8,922 nucleotides of DNA from Gammaproteobacteria bacterium (GTDB lineage Bacteria > Pseudomonadota > Gammaproteobacteria > Steroidobacterales > SZUA-146). Made by a program: the position numbers and the translations under genes. Location of the stretch: positions 357 to 9,278 of the forward strand of contig QIGP01000341.1 in assembly GCA_003228965.1 (NCBI GenBank). Reading direction: 5' to 3'. Shown piece after piece: positions 1-6,157 of this stretch (the first letter of the stretch is position 1; every line of letters starts with the position of its first letter). The notes beneath the pieces were generated by a model. It was not told where the DNA came from and did not search any database. It saw only the letters and a program-made list of their open reading frames with translations.

Positions 1-95
1 TAGCCGGCATGATTCAACCCGACATGGAGTTTGATGGCGCCCTTGGTCGAACGAAAGTCCGCCCATGGAAAAACCGACAGGCACAGGTCAAATGT
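1..95 (-). pseudogene. Truncated IS4-family transposase remnant (runs off left edge)
   Basis: Read on the minus strand from 95 down to 3, the sequence gives 31 codons whose product contains DLCLSVFPWADFRSTKGAIK followed by LHVGLNHAG. I recognise this as the conserved stretch just after the first catalytic aspartate of IS4-type DDE transposases (typical form: LCLSxFPWAxFRxTKGAxKLHxxLDHxG). Two TAG codons in this frame (96-98 and 99-101) stand immediately before the conserved part, and the DNA turns sharply AT-rich there. The N-terminal portion, including the first catalytic Asp, is therefore missing. What lies beyond position 1 is unknown. It is an inactive remnant on its 5' side and marks an old rearrangement breakpoint near 95. 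The family call rests on memory of the motif, not on a search. Confidence 0.72.
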
Positions 96-181
96 CTACT
101 ATTAATTTTATTCATAATGACATCCTTGTGTATACCCTAGATAATAATTGCGTCACTTTATTCAAAATGCGATTTCTACTT

Positions 182-220
182 AAATTCCAACGCTTAAGCT
201 CACGGAATTTTGCGAAGCGT
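182..220. repeat. Interleaved inverted repeats in the AT-rich spacer
   Basis: The 153-base gap between the transposase remnant and the toxin gene holds no convincing gene. It contains two perfect inverted repeats that interlock rather than nest: AAATTCC (182-188) pairs with GGAATTT (204-210), and ACGCTT (190-195) pairs with AAGCGT (215-220). As single-stranded RNA this order could form a pseudoknot; as DNA it could be overlapping protein sites. Function is unknown and chance is a real possibility in AT-rich DNA. Confidence 0.3.
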
Positions 221-235
221 AGAAAAATCTCAGTG

Positions 236-248
236 CAACATCTTGTTG
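236..248 (-). terminator. Weak hairpin directly after the toxin gene
   Basis: Immediately downstream of the toxin stop codon, the minus strand reads CAACA-AGA-TGTTG, a perfect 5-bp stem with a 3-base loop. A run of five T follows only after about eight more bases, so this is a poor intrinsic terminator and may be just a short palindrome. Confidence 0.25.
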
Positions 249-527
249 TTAGCGCTCTTCTTTATGATGCCATATACGTAAAATGTATATTCGTTTTAAG
301 TGAATCAAATAACGAGCGATATAATTACCAATAATTAAATCACGTATTTTTTCAGGCTCAGGAGCTTGTTCAACCTCAACCCCTAAAAAAAGAAATGATT
401 TTAATTGGGATATTCCTTTCTTAAGAGATAAAGCAATTTTTTGAGCCGCTGGTGGGTTCTTAATTTCAATGAATTCTCTTAAACGAACTAAATCGTCTAT
501 TGATTCAGGAGAATAAGATATCTTCAT
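249..527 (-). CDS. RelE/ParE-superfamily toxin of a type II toxin-antitoxin module
   Basis: This 92-residue protein has the size and layout of ParE/RelE toxins. It has an N-terminal beta-strand (MKISYSPESIDDL), two helices (about residues 10-45), then the strand-rich C-terminal core with IRDLIIGNYIARY (61-73) and the ending IYILRIWHHKEER (80-92). The terminal YxLRxWHxxE pattern is the ParE-family signature. ParE proteins poison DNA gyrase and RelE proteins cleave mRNA on the ribosome; sequence alone here favours the ParE-like branch but does not settle the target. The ATG overlaps the antitoxin stop codon by four bases (ATGA), the usual antitoxin-first coupled arrangement. The gene is strongly AT-rich compared with the haem operon next door and sits beside a transposase remnant, so horizontal acquisition is likely. 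No frameshift is seen and it looks intact. Confidence 0.88.
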   Translation of the reverse strand: MKISYSPESIDDLVRLREFIEIKNPPAAQKIALSLKKGISQLKSFLFLGVEVEQAPEPEKIRDLIIGNYIARYLIHLKRIYILRIWHHKEER

Positions 528-790
528 GTTCTAGGTGGTTTTAACTCATTGTCGGTTCCCCAACTGTCTAACCACTTACTAACATTTTTTTCTTTAACAA
601 TATTGTTTGATTTTACCGAATCAAGAGCATCTAAAGTATCTTTCCAGCGAGATTCATCAAGGGATTTACGCGCTAAAAATTCTTTAATTGCTTGGTTTAT
701 AAGATAATTTTTACTTCTATCCAGTTTTATTGCCAGTTTTTCTAATGGGTTTTCAATTTCAGGCTGAAGCCGAACGCTTGTTACGCTCAT
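524..790 (-). CDS. Ribbon-helix-helix (CopG/ParD-like) antitoxin
   Basis: This protein of about 88 residues begins with the short DNA-contacting strand TSVRLQPEI. It continues with two helices (ENPLEKLAIKLDRSKNYLINQAIKEFLAR, residues about 11-40), the classic ribbon-helix-helix dimerisation and operator-binding fold. The charged C-terminal tail ends with VSKWLDSWGTDNELKPP, the part that in such antitoxins wraps around the toxin. It should neutralise the overlapping downstream toxin and repress its own promoter. I chose the ATG at 790 because it places the strand at the N-terminus as in relatives. An in-frame ATG at 799 would add three residues. Neither has a clear Shine-Dalgarno sequence. A promoter and palindromic operator candidate lie 20-60 bases upstream. 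Confidence 0.87.
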   Translation of the reverse strand: MSVTSVRLQPEIENPLEKLAIKLDRSKNYLINQAIKEFLARKSLDESRWKDTLDALDSVKSNNIVKEKNVSKWLDSWGTDNELKPPRT

Positions 791-810
791 ATTATGCATC
801 TACATTTAAC

Positions 811-829
811 TACTATGTATTACATTGTA
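811..829 (-). promoter_or_regulatory. Palindromic operator candidate for antitoxin autorepression
   Basis: TACTATGTATTACATTGTA is a 19-bp near-perfect palindrome: the arms TAC-ATGTA and TACAT-GTA match around a central T, with one mismatched pair. It overlaps the predicted -10 element and lies just upstream of the antitoxin start, where ribbon-helix-helix antitoxins normally bind to repress their own operon. The palindrome is seen directly; binding is inferred. Confidence 0.55.
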
Positions 830-851
830 GCATGGCTTTAGAGAATTACAA
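824..851 (-). promoter_or_regulatory. Sigma70-type promoter candidate for the toxin-antitoxin operon
   Basis: On the minus strand, TTGTAA (846-851, 4 of 6 to the -35 consensus) and TACAAT (824-829, 5 of 6 to the -10 consensus) are separated by 16 bases. Transcription would start near 817, giving a short leader of about 20-27 bases before the antitoxin ATG. The -10 element falls inside the palindrome, consistent with repression by the antitoxin. Confidence 0.45.
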
Positions 852-923
852 TTACTGGGCATTAAAGTTTACACGCCTTACTCAGCAGCAATTCAAAGTA
901 GCTCGTTTTTGTCGCTTTTTAAC

Positions 924-957
924 AAAAAGACTACGAGGCACGCGAGTGCAACCCTCG
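924..957 (-). terminator. Candidate intrinsic terminator of the haem operon
   Basis: Downstream of hemY, the minus strand can fold CGAG (954-957) with CTCG (934-937) and, inside it, GCAC (946-949) with GTGC (938-941) around a 4-base loop; a 4-base bulge lies on the 5' side. Five bases after the stem comes TTTTT (924-928). Immediately after that, an A/T hairpin (TTTTT-GTT-AAAAA) follows. The spacing of the T run is slightly long, so the call is moderate, but the position about 30 bases after the last gene of the operon is right. It also separates the operon from the AT-rich toxin-antitoxin DNA. Confidence 0.5.
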
Positions 958-984
958 ACAAGGGGAAGGGCATCGTCCTCACAA

Positions 985-2211
985 TTAGTTTTCTTTTTCT
1001 TCTTCCTTCGGCCCTGTTAAAACCGGGGTAAGGTTCACGCCGCCAGTCATGAGCGCTAGTCCCTGCCGGAAGGCGGCGGCTGCGCTGTCGGTTTCGCCCA
1101 GTTGGGTGAGTAGTTCACCGTATAGCTGGTATGCGAGAGGTTTGGGGTCGATTGATAGTGACGACTCCAGATAGCTGCGGGCCTTGCCCCACAGTTCGCT
1201 GCGCATGGCTAAACGCGCGCAGGCGATGAGTAAGGAGCTGTCATCGCCTCGGGACTGCAGCCAGCTTTCGGCAACGGCCAGTTGTTTTTTCGGTGCGTCG
1301 GTTTCTATGTTGCCGTAGAGAGTGGCAAGTTCGGCGCTCCACTGGGCGCCCATGGCTTTTTTAACCACCTGTTCGGCATTGTTGTGGTCGTCGCAGTCAC
1401 ACAGCGCGCGTGCGTAGCAGCTTACGAGGTCGGTTTCTTTGCGTGCGGCAAGAGTAAGACCGTTCCAGGTTTTGTTGACGGCGCCTTTGTCTCCATAGTT
1501 GCCAGCGGCAACAAGCTGGTGTCTACTCGCGGAGGCAATGAGCCGCGTAATGTCGTTCATTGCGGGGGACTTTTTAATTTTGCGAAGTAACGGTAGCAGT
1601 TCGTAAAGACTGTCCCAGTCGCCGAGTTTTTCGTAGATGGTTCCCATCATGACTTTGGCGTGCGTGTGTTTCGGGTTGCTGTCTTCGACTTTGCGAAGAG
1701 TCGCCAGGGCTTCTTCGTACTGTTCATGCGCCATTTGCAGCTCGGCCTGGGTTAGAAGCACAGCGGTACTGGCGTCGGGCTCTTGTTCGTAAGCGAGCAT
1801 GAGCCAGTTGTCGCGCCGTTCGTGTTCGCCCTGCAGTTGGGCGGCTTTGGCGGCGTTGAGGTAGTTCAGCAGTGGCATGTCACCAGATTTAGCACCCTGT
1901 GCCAACATGGTTTCGCCTTTTTTCCAATTACCTTCGGCCATTTCAATCAGGCCACGATTCAACTTGCGGCGTGCACGTTGTTGCCGTTGCGCCGAAACGG
2001 CCTGGCCAAATTTTCGCGGTGCCCGAAATAGGTAAACGATGCCTCTGATTAAAACGTAAATAAGAATCATCATCAGGATCAGGCTCGGAACGGACGATTC
2101 AAACGCAAAGCCCCGGAAGTTGATGAGGACATAACCGGGGTCGGGCGCTATGAAGTGAGTCAGAATGCTTGCAAGAATAGCGAAAAGAAGCAGGTAGATA
2201 CTCTTTCTCAT
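985..2211 (-). CDS. hemY: HemY, membrane-anchored TPR protein of the haem biosynthesis operon
   Basis: This 408-residue protein compares with about 400 for enterobacterial HemY. Two hydrophobic helices lie at the N-terminus (about residues 4-22 and 42-62), separated by the periplasmic turn DPGYVLINFRGFAFESSV that is typical of the HemY N-terminal domain. A basic cytoplasmic stretch follows (KFGQAVSAQRQQRARRKLNRG). From about residue 85 to 390 come helix pairs of TPR type, for example EQYEEALATLRKVEDSNPKH and the last repeat around LAYQLYGELLTQLGETDSAAAAF. The tail is hydrophilic (PKEEEKEN). HemY of proteobacteria is thought to act as a scaffold or quality factor in late tetrapyrrole synthesis; it is unrelated to the protoporphyrinogen oxidase called HemY in Bacillus. 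Its ATG overlaps the hemDX stop (ATGA, 2208-2211), so translation is probably coupled. It is the last gene of the operon. Confidence 0.93.
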   Translation of the reverse strand: MRKSIYLLLFAILASILTHFIAPDPGYVLINFRGFAFESSVPSLILMMILIYVLIRGIVYLFRAPRKFGQAVSAQRQQRARRKLNRGLIEMAEGNWKKGETMLAQGAKSGDMPLLNYLNAAKAAQLQGEHERRDNWLMLAYEQEPDASTAVLLTQAELQMAHEQYEEALATLRKVEDSNPKHTHAKVMMGTIYEKLGDWDSLYELLPLLRKIKKSPAMNDITRLIASASRHQLVAAGNYGDKGAVNKTWNGLTLAARKETDLVSCYARALCDCDDHNNAEQVVKKAMGAQWSAELATLYGNIETDAPKKQLAVAESWLQSRGDDSSLLIACARLAMRSELWGKARSYLESSLSIDPKPLAYQLYGELLTQLGETDSAAAAFRQGLALMTGGVNLTPVLTGPKEEEKEN

Positions 2212-4487
2212 GATTCTGGCTCGTCACTATTGGAGGCAGCCGGTTGAGTGCTTTGCGCCGGAGGAGAAGCAGGCGCCGCGTTCGACGCGCCAGATCCTGA
2301 GGTTCGTCTAGCCGGAACTACCGAGCGGATGAGATTCAGCGACCGGGAAATGTCCGGTAGCTCATGCGAGACAGTTTTTTCTTGCAGATTGATGATTCTA
2401 CCGAGCACAGTTTCTACGCCCGAATCTTCGATATCGAAATATTCCTCAATCCACGCTTTACTTGAAGCCAGGCTGTCATCGTAAACGGCTTGTCGGCTTT
2501 GCAACGCGGCAATTCGGGCCGCCTGAAGCTGGAGTTCAAGATTGCGATAGAGGAAATACGATTGCTCCGGTGCCAGTAGTACAGCACCGGCATCTTCAGT
2601 TGGACTCACGCGAATAAAACTTCCGACAGTGTCGCTAAAAGCTGACTTCACGTTTGTCCACGCACTCTCTTCACTGTTGTCCTCTGACTCGCCTGCAGTT
2701 TCGCGAGTGAAGGTACTGGCAGCCTGATTTCTAAGCGGTAGTTTCGAAATGCGTGCAGCCAGTGAGTTGAGCGACAGGGCGATGCCTTCCAGGTCAATGT
2801 GAGGCAAGCTCTCTAGCGCAAGCAGGTCTTCGCTTAGTTGCGCGCGGACCGGTGTTAATGAGGGATCGCCAAGTGCCACAATTCGTTCGTCGGCTGCTTT
2901 GAGCGCCTGAGTAGCGCTCTTGATGTCGCCTGCAAGCTGCAGGCGGGTGTTGGCGGTTTGTAAAAAGTACTCTGTTTCGGCGCGTACCCACGTGTTTCGT
3001 ACGCTTGCCGATACACCGCGCATAGCGCTGATGGAATCGGACATTCGCGTGAGTTCTTCGGTCAGATTGTCTACGCTGCGCTTTTGTGTACGTACCTGTG
3101 AGGCAAGGTTAGATTGTTCGTCTTGAACGGTTTCAATCGTGTTGCCGTATCGGTCAAGTTGCTGAGTAATGCGGCCCGACTGCGACTGTGTGAGCTCTTT
3201 AATCTGATTTTGAATGTCGTCTCTCGAGGGGATGTCGAGCGATGCAACGTCGAACGTTTCCTGCTGAGTGACTGTTTGTGTGTCGCTTTGCCACCAGTTC
3301 CACGCGGTGCCAGCGGCTGCCAAAAGCGCCATTAGCAAGGCGAGCCAGGCGATGCCAGCACCACCACGTTTTGCGGCCGCCGGGACGGGCGCCGCGGTGA
3401 TGGGAGCTGGTTTAACGGTTGCCTGGTCTGCTTCCGGGCTTACGACTTTTTCGGCGCTGGCAGTTTTAGTGTCTTCCAATTCAGCGTCGTCCTGATCGGA
3501 AGGCCGCGCAAACATTGCGTCGCCGTTATCAGACTTCGTAGGATCTTCGTTAGGTTTGTCAGTCATTGTAGTCTCTTTGTCTACATCGTTTTCAACCGTT
3601 GCCAAAGGCGCGGGTCGTTCAGATTTGGTGTTGTGGGCGTCAGTGTCTGCGGTTACCTGCCCGTCGGTAATTTCTTCGTCGGGCGCCGCGGCGCCGCGTT
3701 CTTTGTTCTGCGCGGGTGTGTCTCCTGGCCATTTTAGTATGGCGCGCATGAGTGCCTGATCGTCAGGCGTATCGGCCACCAGGGGTTGCTTGATAAAGCC
3801 TGCCGTCATGGCGGCCTGGGCTACCCGCGCACTGCCGGTGACTACCTGTAACTTGAACAGTTCGTTGTGCAAATTGGAGTCGACAATGCTGATTATGTTC
3901 GACAGCGTTTCTCCACTGTTGGCGATAACTACGTCGGCGCCCTGGTGTTCGAGTAAGTCGTTAAGCAGTTTGGTGCTTTGTTCAGGAATTTGCCTTTGAT
4001 ACACCTCGGCGTACGCAATGGTGGCACCTCGGTTGGTTAATTCATTGCCGAGCAGAGCGCGACCACCGTTACCGCGGATAATTAGAATGTTTTCGTTGCT
4101 CACGTCCTGAAGCTCGGGTAGTTCAAGCAGAGCTTCGCTCGTGAAGTTGTTTTCAGGGTGAGCCGTGCACTGGATGCCAGCCTGACTCATTGCCTGAGCT
4201 GTACTTGCACCGATGGCAACACATTGGTGCTGTTCCAGAGTGTCGGCGGTTATGAATTGCAGTGAGTGACGTACCGCGTTCGGGCTAATAAACAAGACTT
4301 TCTGGAAGTCCCTAATTCGAGCAAAGACTTCTTTGGCAACTTCCGCGCTGTCGGTGCTGCGAATTTCAAGGGCCGGAATCCGAATGGCCGTGCCGCCGGC
4401 GTCGTGGACTAAAGCCGACAGGCGATCGCTCTGTGCGACCGGCCGCGTGACAATGACTCGTGCCTGCGTTTTGTCCGATGGATCCAT
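2208..4487 (-). CDS. hemDX: Fused uroporphyrinogen-III synthase (HemD) and membrane protein HemX
   Basis: One uninterrupted 759-residue frame joins two proteins that are separate in many bacteria. Residues about 10-256 are HemD: VIVTRPVAQSDRL, then FISPNAVRHSLQF, then ILIIRGNGGRALLGNEL and DVVIANSGETLSNI. This enzyme cyclises hydroxymethylbilane, with inversion of ring D, to uroporphyrinogen III. A long hydrophilic Ala/Pro/Asp/Glu-rich linker (about 257-377) leads to one transmembrane helix (GIAWLALLMALLAAAGTAW, about 378-396). Beyond it are a coiled coil (about 415-490) and the HemX core with WVRAETEYFLQTANTRLQLA and YFLYRNLELQLQAARIAALQ. The enzyme domain would therefore be tethered to the membrane from the cytoplasm, with the HemX part in the periplasm. 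Fused HemD-HemX proteins are known in some gammaproteobacteria. The start directly abuts the hemC stop (TGA-ATG). An internal ATG at residue 308 could also give free HemX. HemD sequences are poorly conserved, but position after hemC supports the call. Confidence 0.92.
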   Translation of the reverse strand: MDPSDKTQARVIVTRPVAQSDRLSALVHDAGGTAIRIPALEIRSTDSAEVAKEVFARIRDFQKVLFISPNAVRHSLQFITADTLEQHQCVAIGASTAQAMSQAGIQCTAHPENNFTSEALLELPELQDVSNENILIIRGNGGRALLGNELTNRGATIAYAEVYQRQIPEQSTKLLNDLLEHQGADVVIANSGETLSNIISIVDSNLHNELFKLQVVTGSARVAQAAMTAGFIKQPLVADTPDDQALMRAILKWPGDTPAQNKERGAAAPDEEITDGQVTADTDAHNTKSERPAPLATVENDVDKETTMTDKPNEDPTKSDNGDAMFARPSDQDDAELEDTKTASAEKVVSPEADQATVKPAPITAAPVPAAAKRGGAGIAWLALLMALLAAAGTAWNWWQSDTQTVTQQETFDVASLDIPSRDDIQNQIKELTQSQSGRITQQLDRYGNTIETVQDEQSNLASQVRTQKRSVDNLTEELTRMSDSISAMRGVSASVRNTWVRAETEYFLQTANTRLQLAGDIKSATQALKAADERIVALGDPSLTPVRAQLSEDLLALESLPHIDLEGIALSLNSLAARISKLPLRNQAASTFTRETAGESEDNSEESAWTNVKSAFSDTVGSFIRVSPTEDAGAVLLAPEQSYFLYRNLELQLQAARIAALQSRQAVYDDSLASSKAWIEEYFDIEDSGVETVLGRIINLQEKTVSHELPDISRSLNLIRSVVPARRTSGSGASNAAPASPPAQSTQPAASNSDEPES
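3564..3585 (-). promoter_or_regulatory. Possible internal ribosome binding site and start for free HemX
   Basis: Inside the linker of the fused gene, the ATG at 3566-3564 opens MTDKPNEDP, an N-terminus resembling that of stand-alone HemX proteins. Six bases upstream is the purine run AAAGAG. That run lies in the loop of a small perfect hairpin, TGTAG-ACAAAGAGA-CTACA (minus strand, 3585 to 3567), directly before the ATG. Initiation here would make a 452-residue HemX with linker, transmembrane helix and coiled coil but no HemD. The elements are visible; their use is inference. Confidence 0.4.
3682..3695. repeat. Perfect 14-bp GC palindrome in the hemDX linker
   Basis: GGCGCCGCGGCGCC is its own reverse complement and sits in the region encoding the Arg-Gly-Ala-Ala-Ala-Pro part of the HemD-HemX linker, about 115 bases before the possible internal HemX start. 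In mRNA it can only form a tight hairpin or pair between molecules. It may simply reflect GC-rich alanine codons. Confidence 0.3.
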
Positions 4488-5405
4488 TCAGTCGTCCTGT
4501 GTGAGGTAACGCGCCGCACCCATGTTTTTCAGGGATGTCGCCGCCTGCAAACCTAAGGTTTGCGCGTCAGTCGCGTCGCCGCGTGACACCGTTTCAAGCA
4601 TTTCGCTGCCTGAAGGGTCGGCTACTCGTGCCCCCAAGTGGATTATGCCACTTTTGTGCGTCGCATAAACAGCGATTGGTGAAGTACATGAACCTTCCAG
4701 CGCGTGTGTCACGGCGCGTTCGGCCGTCACCCGAACTGAGGTTTCGGCGTGGGCCAGTACTTTAACCAGGTCCAGCGTATCAAGTGCGTCGCTGCTACAT
4801 TCAATGCCCACGGCGCCTTGACCGGCTGCTGGCATGCACAGCCGTACGTCGAGTGTTTCGGCAATACGTTCCTTTAGCCCCAAGCGAATTAAGCCTGCCG
4901 ACGCTAAAATGATGGCGTCAAACTCGCCTGAGTCGAGTTTGCCAAGACGGGTTCCAACGTTGCCTCGCAGCGGTCGAATGACCAAATCGGGTCGTCGGTT
5001 CAGCAGTTGGGCCTGTCTTCTGAGGCTTGAGGTCCCCACAACCGCGCCTTCGGGCAGCTGATCGAAAGAGCTTACGGTATTGCTGACCAGAGCATCTGTC
5101 GGTTCTTCGCGCTCAAGAATGGCGGCCAAAGTCATGCCTTCCGGTAGTTGCGCAGGCACGTCTTTCATTGAATGTACGGCAAGGTCTGCGCGGCCTTCGA
5201 TCATGGCGACTTCAAGTTCCTTTATAAAGAGTCCTTTGCCGCCGATTTTGGCCAGGCTCTTGTCCAGTATTTGGTCGCCGCGTGTCGACATGGGCACCAG
5301 CTCAACGTTAAGGCCGGAATGAGCACTTTCCAGTGCGTCGCGAACGTGTTCGGCCTGCCAAAGTGCGAGTGGGCTTCGTCGAGTGGCAATACGAAGCGTC
5401 GTCAT
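4488..5405 (-). CDS. hemC: Porphobilinogen deaminase (hydroxymethylbilane synthase)
   Basis: This 305-residue cytoplasmic enzyme condenses four porphobilinogen molecules into hydroxymethylbilane, the substrate of the next gene's HemD domain. Family signatures are all present: IATRRSPLALWQAEHV (6-21), KIGGKGLFIKELE (53-65), the active-site block DLAVHSMKDVPAQLP (74-88) with catalytic Asp82, GTSSLRRQAQL (124-134) with the cofactor-binding Arg pair 129-130, and RPLRGNVGTRLGKLD (144-158). Cys240 in EGSCTSPIAVYA should carry the covalent dipyrromethane cofactor. Length matches the family (about 305-315). The ATG overlaps the algR stop (ATGA, 5402-5405) and the stop abuts hemDX. No key residue is missing. 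Confidence 0.98.
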   Translation of the reverse strand: MTTLRIATRRSPLALWQAEHVRDALESAHSGLNVELVPMSTRGDQILDKSLAKIGGKGLFIKELEVAMIEGRADLAVHSMKDVPAQLPEGMTLAAILEREEPTDALVSNTVSSFDQLPEGAVVGTSSLRRQAQLLNRRPDLVIRPLRGNVGTRLGKLDSGEFDAIILASAGLIRLGLKERIAETLDVRLCMPAAGQGAVGIECSSDALDTLDLVKVLAHAETSVRVTAERAVTHALEGSCTSPIAVYATHKSGIIHLGARVADPSGSEMLETVSRGDATDAQTLGLQAATSLKNMGAARYLTQDD

Positions 5406-6157
5406 CGTTTGTTACTCTTTATTAGTTTACGCAGGCTGGCGACGTGACGTCGACTGACTGCCAAAGATTTTTTGCCGCCGTCGATGAGCACCTGTTGGGA
5501 CCCATCTTGCTGGCGCTCAAGTGCATGAAGGTGGCTTATCACCACAAGAGCGTTGCGGTGAATGCGAAAAACGCGATCACCAAACTCTTCTTCCAGGCTC
5601 TTCAACGAATCGTCGATCAAAATTTCTTCGTTTTCAAGTGCAATGGATACGTATTTCTGATCGGCCTGGAAGTAACGAATATCTTCCCACGGGATTAATC
5701 GGAGGCGGTCACCGATTCGAGCGGACAAGTGGGTACGCGGCGCGTTAGTGGCCGCTTCCGTAGCCAGTGTATCAAGTTGACGGTGAGTCAGGCGGCTAGC
5801 GTGGTCAAGCGCTCGTTCAAGTTTTTCGCGTCGTACCGGTTTCATCAGGTACGCGATGGCCTGAGCGTCGAAGGCGTCTATTGCATATTCGTTGTACGCC
5901 GTCGTAAAAATGACGGCTGGCGGTTCTTCGAGCTCTGACAAATGGCGGGTGGCTTCGATGCCGTCCATGCCGGGCATGCGAATATCCATGAGAATGACGT
6001 GGGGTCTAAGTTCGTCGTACATTTCCAGCGCTTTAAGTCCGTGACCGGCTTCGCCCACGCATTCGTAACCTTCGAACTCGTCGAGCAGCCGTTTAAGCCT
6101 GTCACGTGCCGGGGCTTCGTCGTCGACCACCAGGACTTTGTATAGAGACTCGCTCAT
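5402..6157 (-). CDS. algR: AlgR-type LytTR response regulator
   Basis: This 251-residue protein is close to the 248 of Pseudomonas AlgR. The receiver domain (about 6-122) has the acidic pair Asp12-Asp13, phosphoacceptor Asp58 in LMDIRMPGMDGIEA, Thr86 in VIFTTAYNEYA and Lys106 in YLMKPVRREKL. The C-terminal LytTR DNA-binding domain (about 143-247) shows LSARIGDRLRLIPWEDIRYF, YVSIALENEEILIDDSLKSLEEEF and FRIHRNALVVISHL. The start at 6157 (MSESLYKVLVVDDE) is chosen because it forms an ATGA overlap with the algZ stop and fits the family length; the frame stays open to an ATG at 6193 with no family support. AlgZ is the expected kinase partner. In Pseudomonas, AlgR controls alginate, twitching motility and other virulence traits. 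The regulon here is not deducible, but co-transcription with hemC, D, X and Y links its level to haem synthesis. Confidence 0.95.
   Translation of the reverse strand: MSESLYKVLVVDDEAPARDRLKRLLDEFEGYECVGEAGHGLKALEMYDELRPHVILMDIRMPGMDGIEATRHLSELEEPPAVIFTTAYNEYAIDAFDAQAIAYLMKPVRREKLERALDHASRLTHRQLDTLATEAATNAPRTHLSARIGDRLRLIPWEDIRYFQADQKYVSIALENEEILIDDSLKSLEEEFGDRVFRIHRNALVVISHLHALERQQDGSQQVLIDGGKKSLAVSRRHVASLRKLIKSNKR

Noticed and set aside
3..140. Plus-strand reading from the left edge that looks protein-like (EFDGALGRTKVRPWKNRQAQ)
   Set aside because: It is the antisense of the minus-strand IS4 transposase remnant in the same codon register, and it runs into AT-rich noise before its stop.
236..260. 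Integron attC site flanking the toxin-antitoxin pair, since such modules are common gene cassettes
   Set aside because: A GTTAG-like core follows the toxin gene, but no matching partner core or long imperfect stem is present, and none is found upstream of the antitoxin.
65..334. 89-codon plus-strand frame across the AT-rich spacer
   Set aside because: It overlaps the transposase remnant and the end of the toxin gene, has no ribosome site and no recognisable protein pattern.
730..1020. 96-codon plus-strand frame spanning the antitoxin start and the hemY end
   Set aside because: It is antisense to two good genes, crosses a terminator candidate and ends in a poly-Phe run from the hemY 3' end; not a credible protein.
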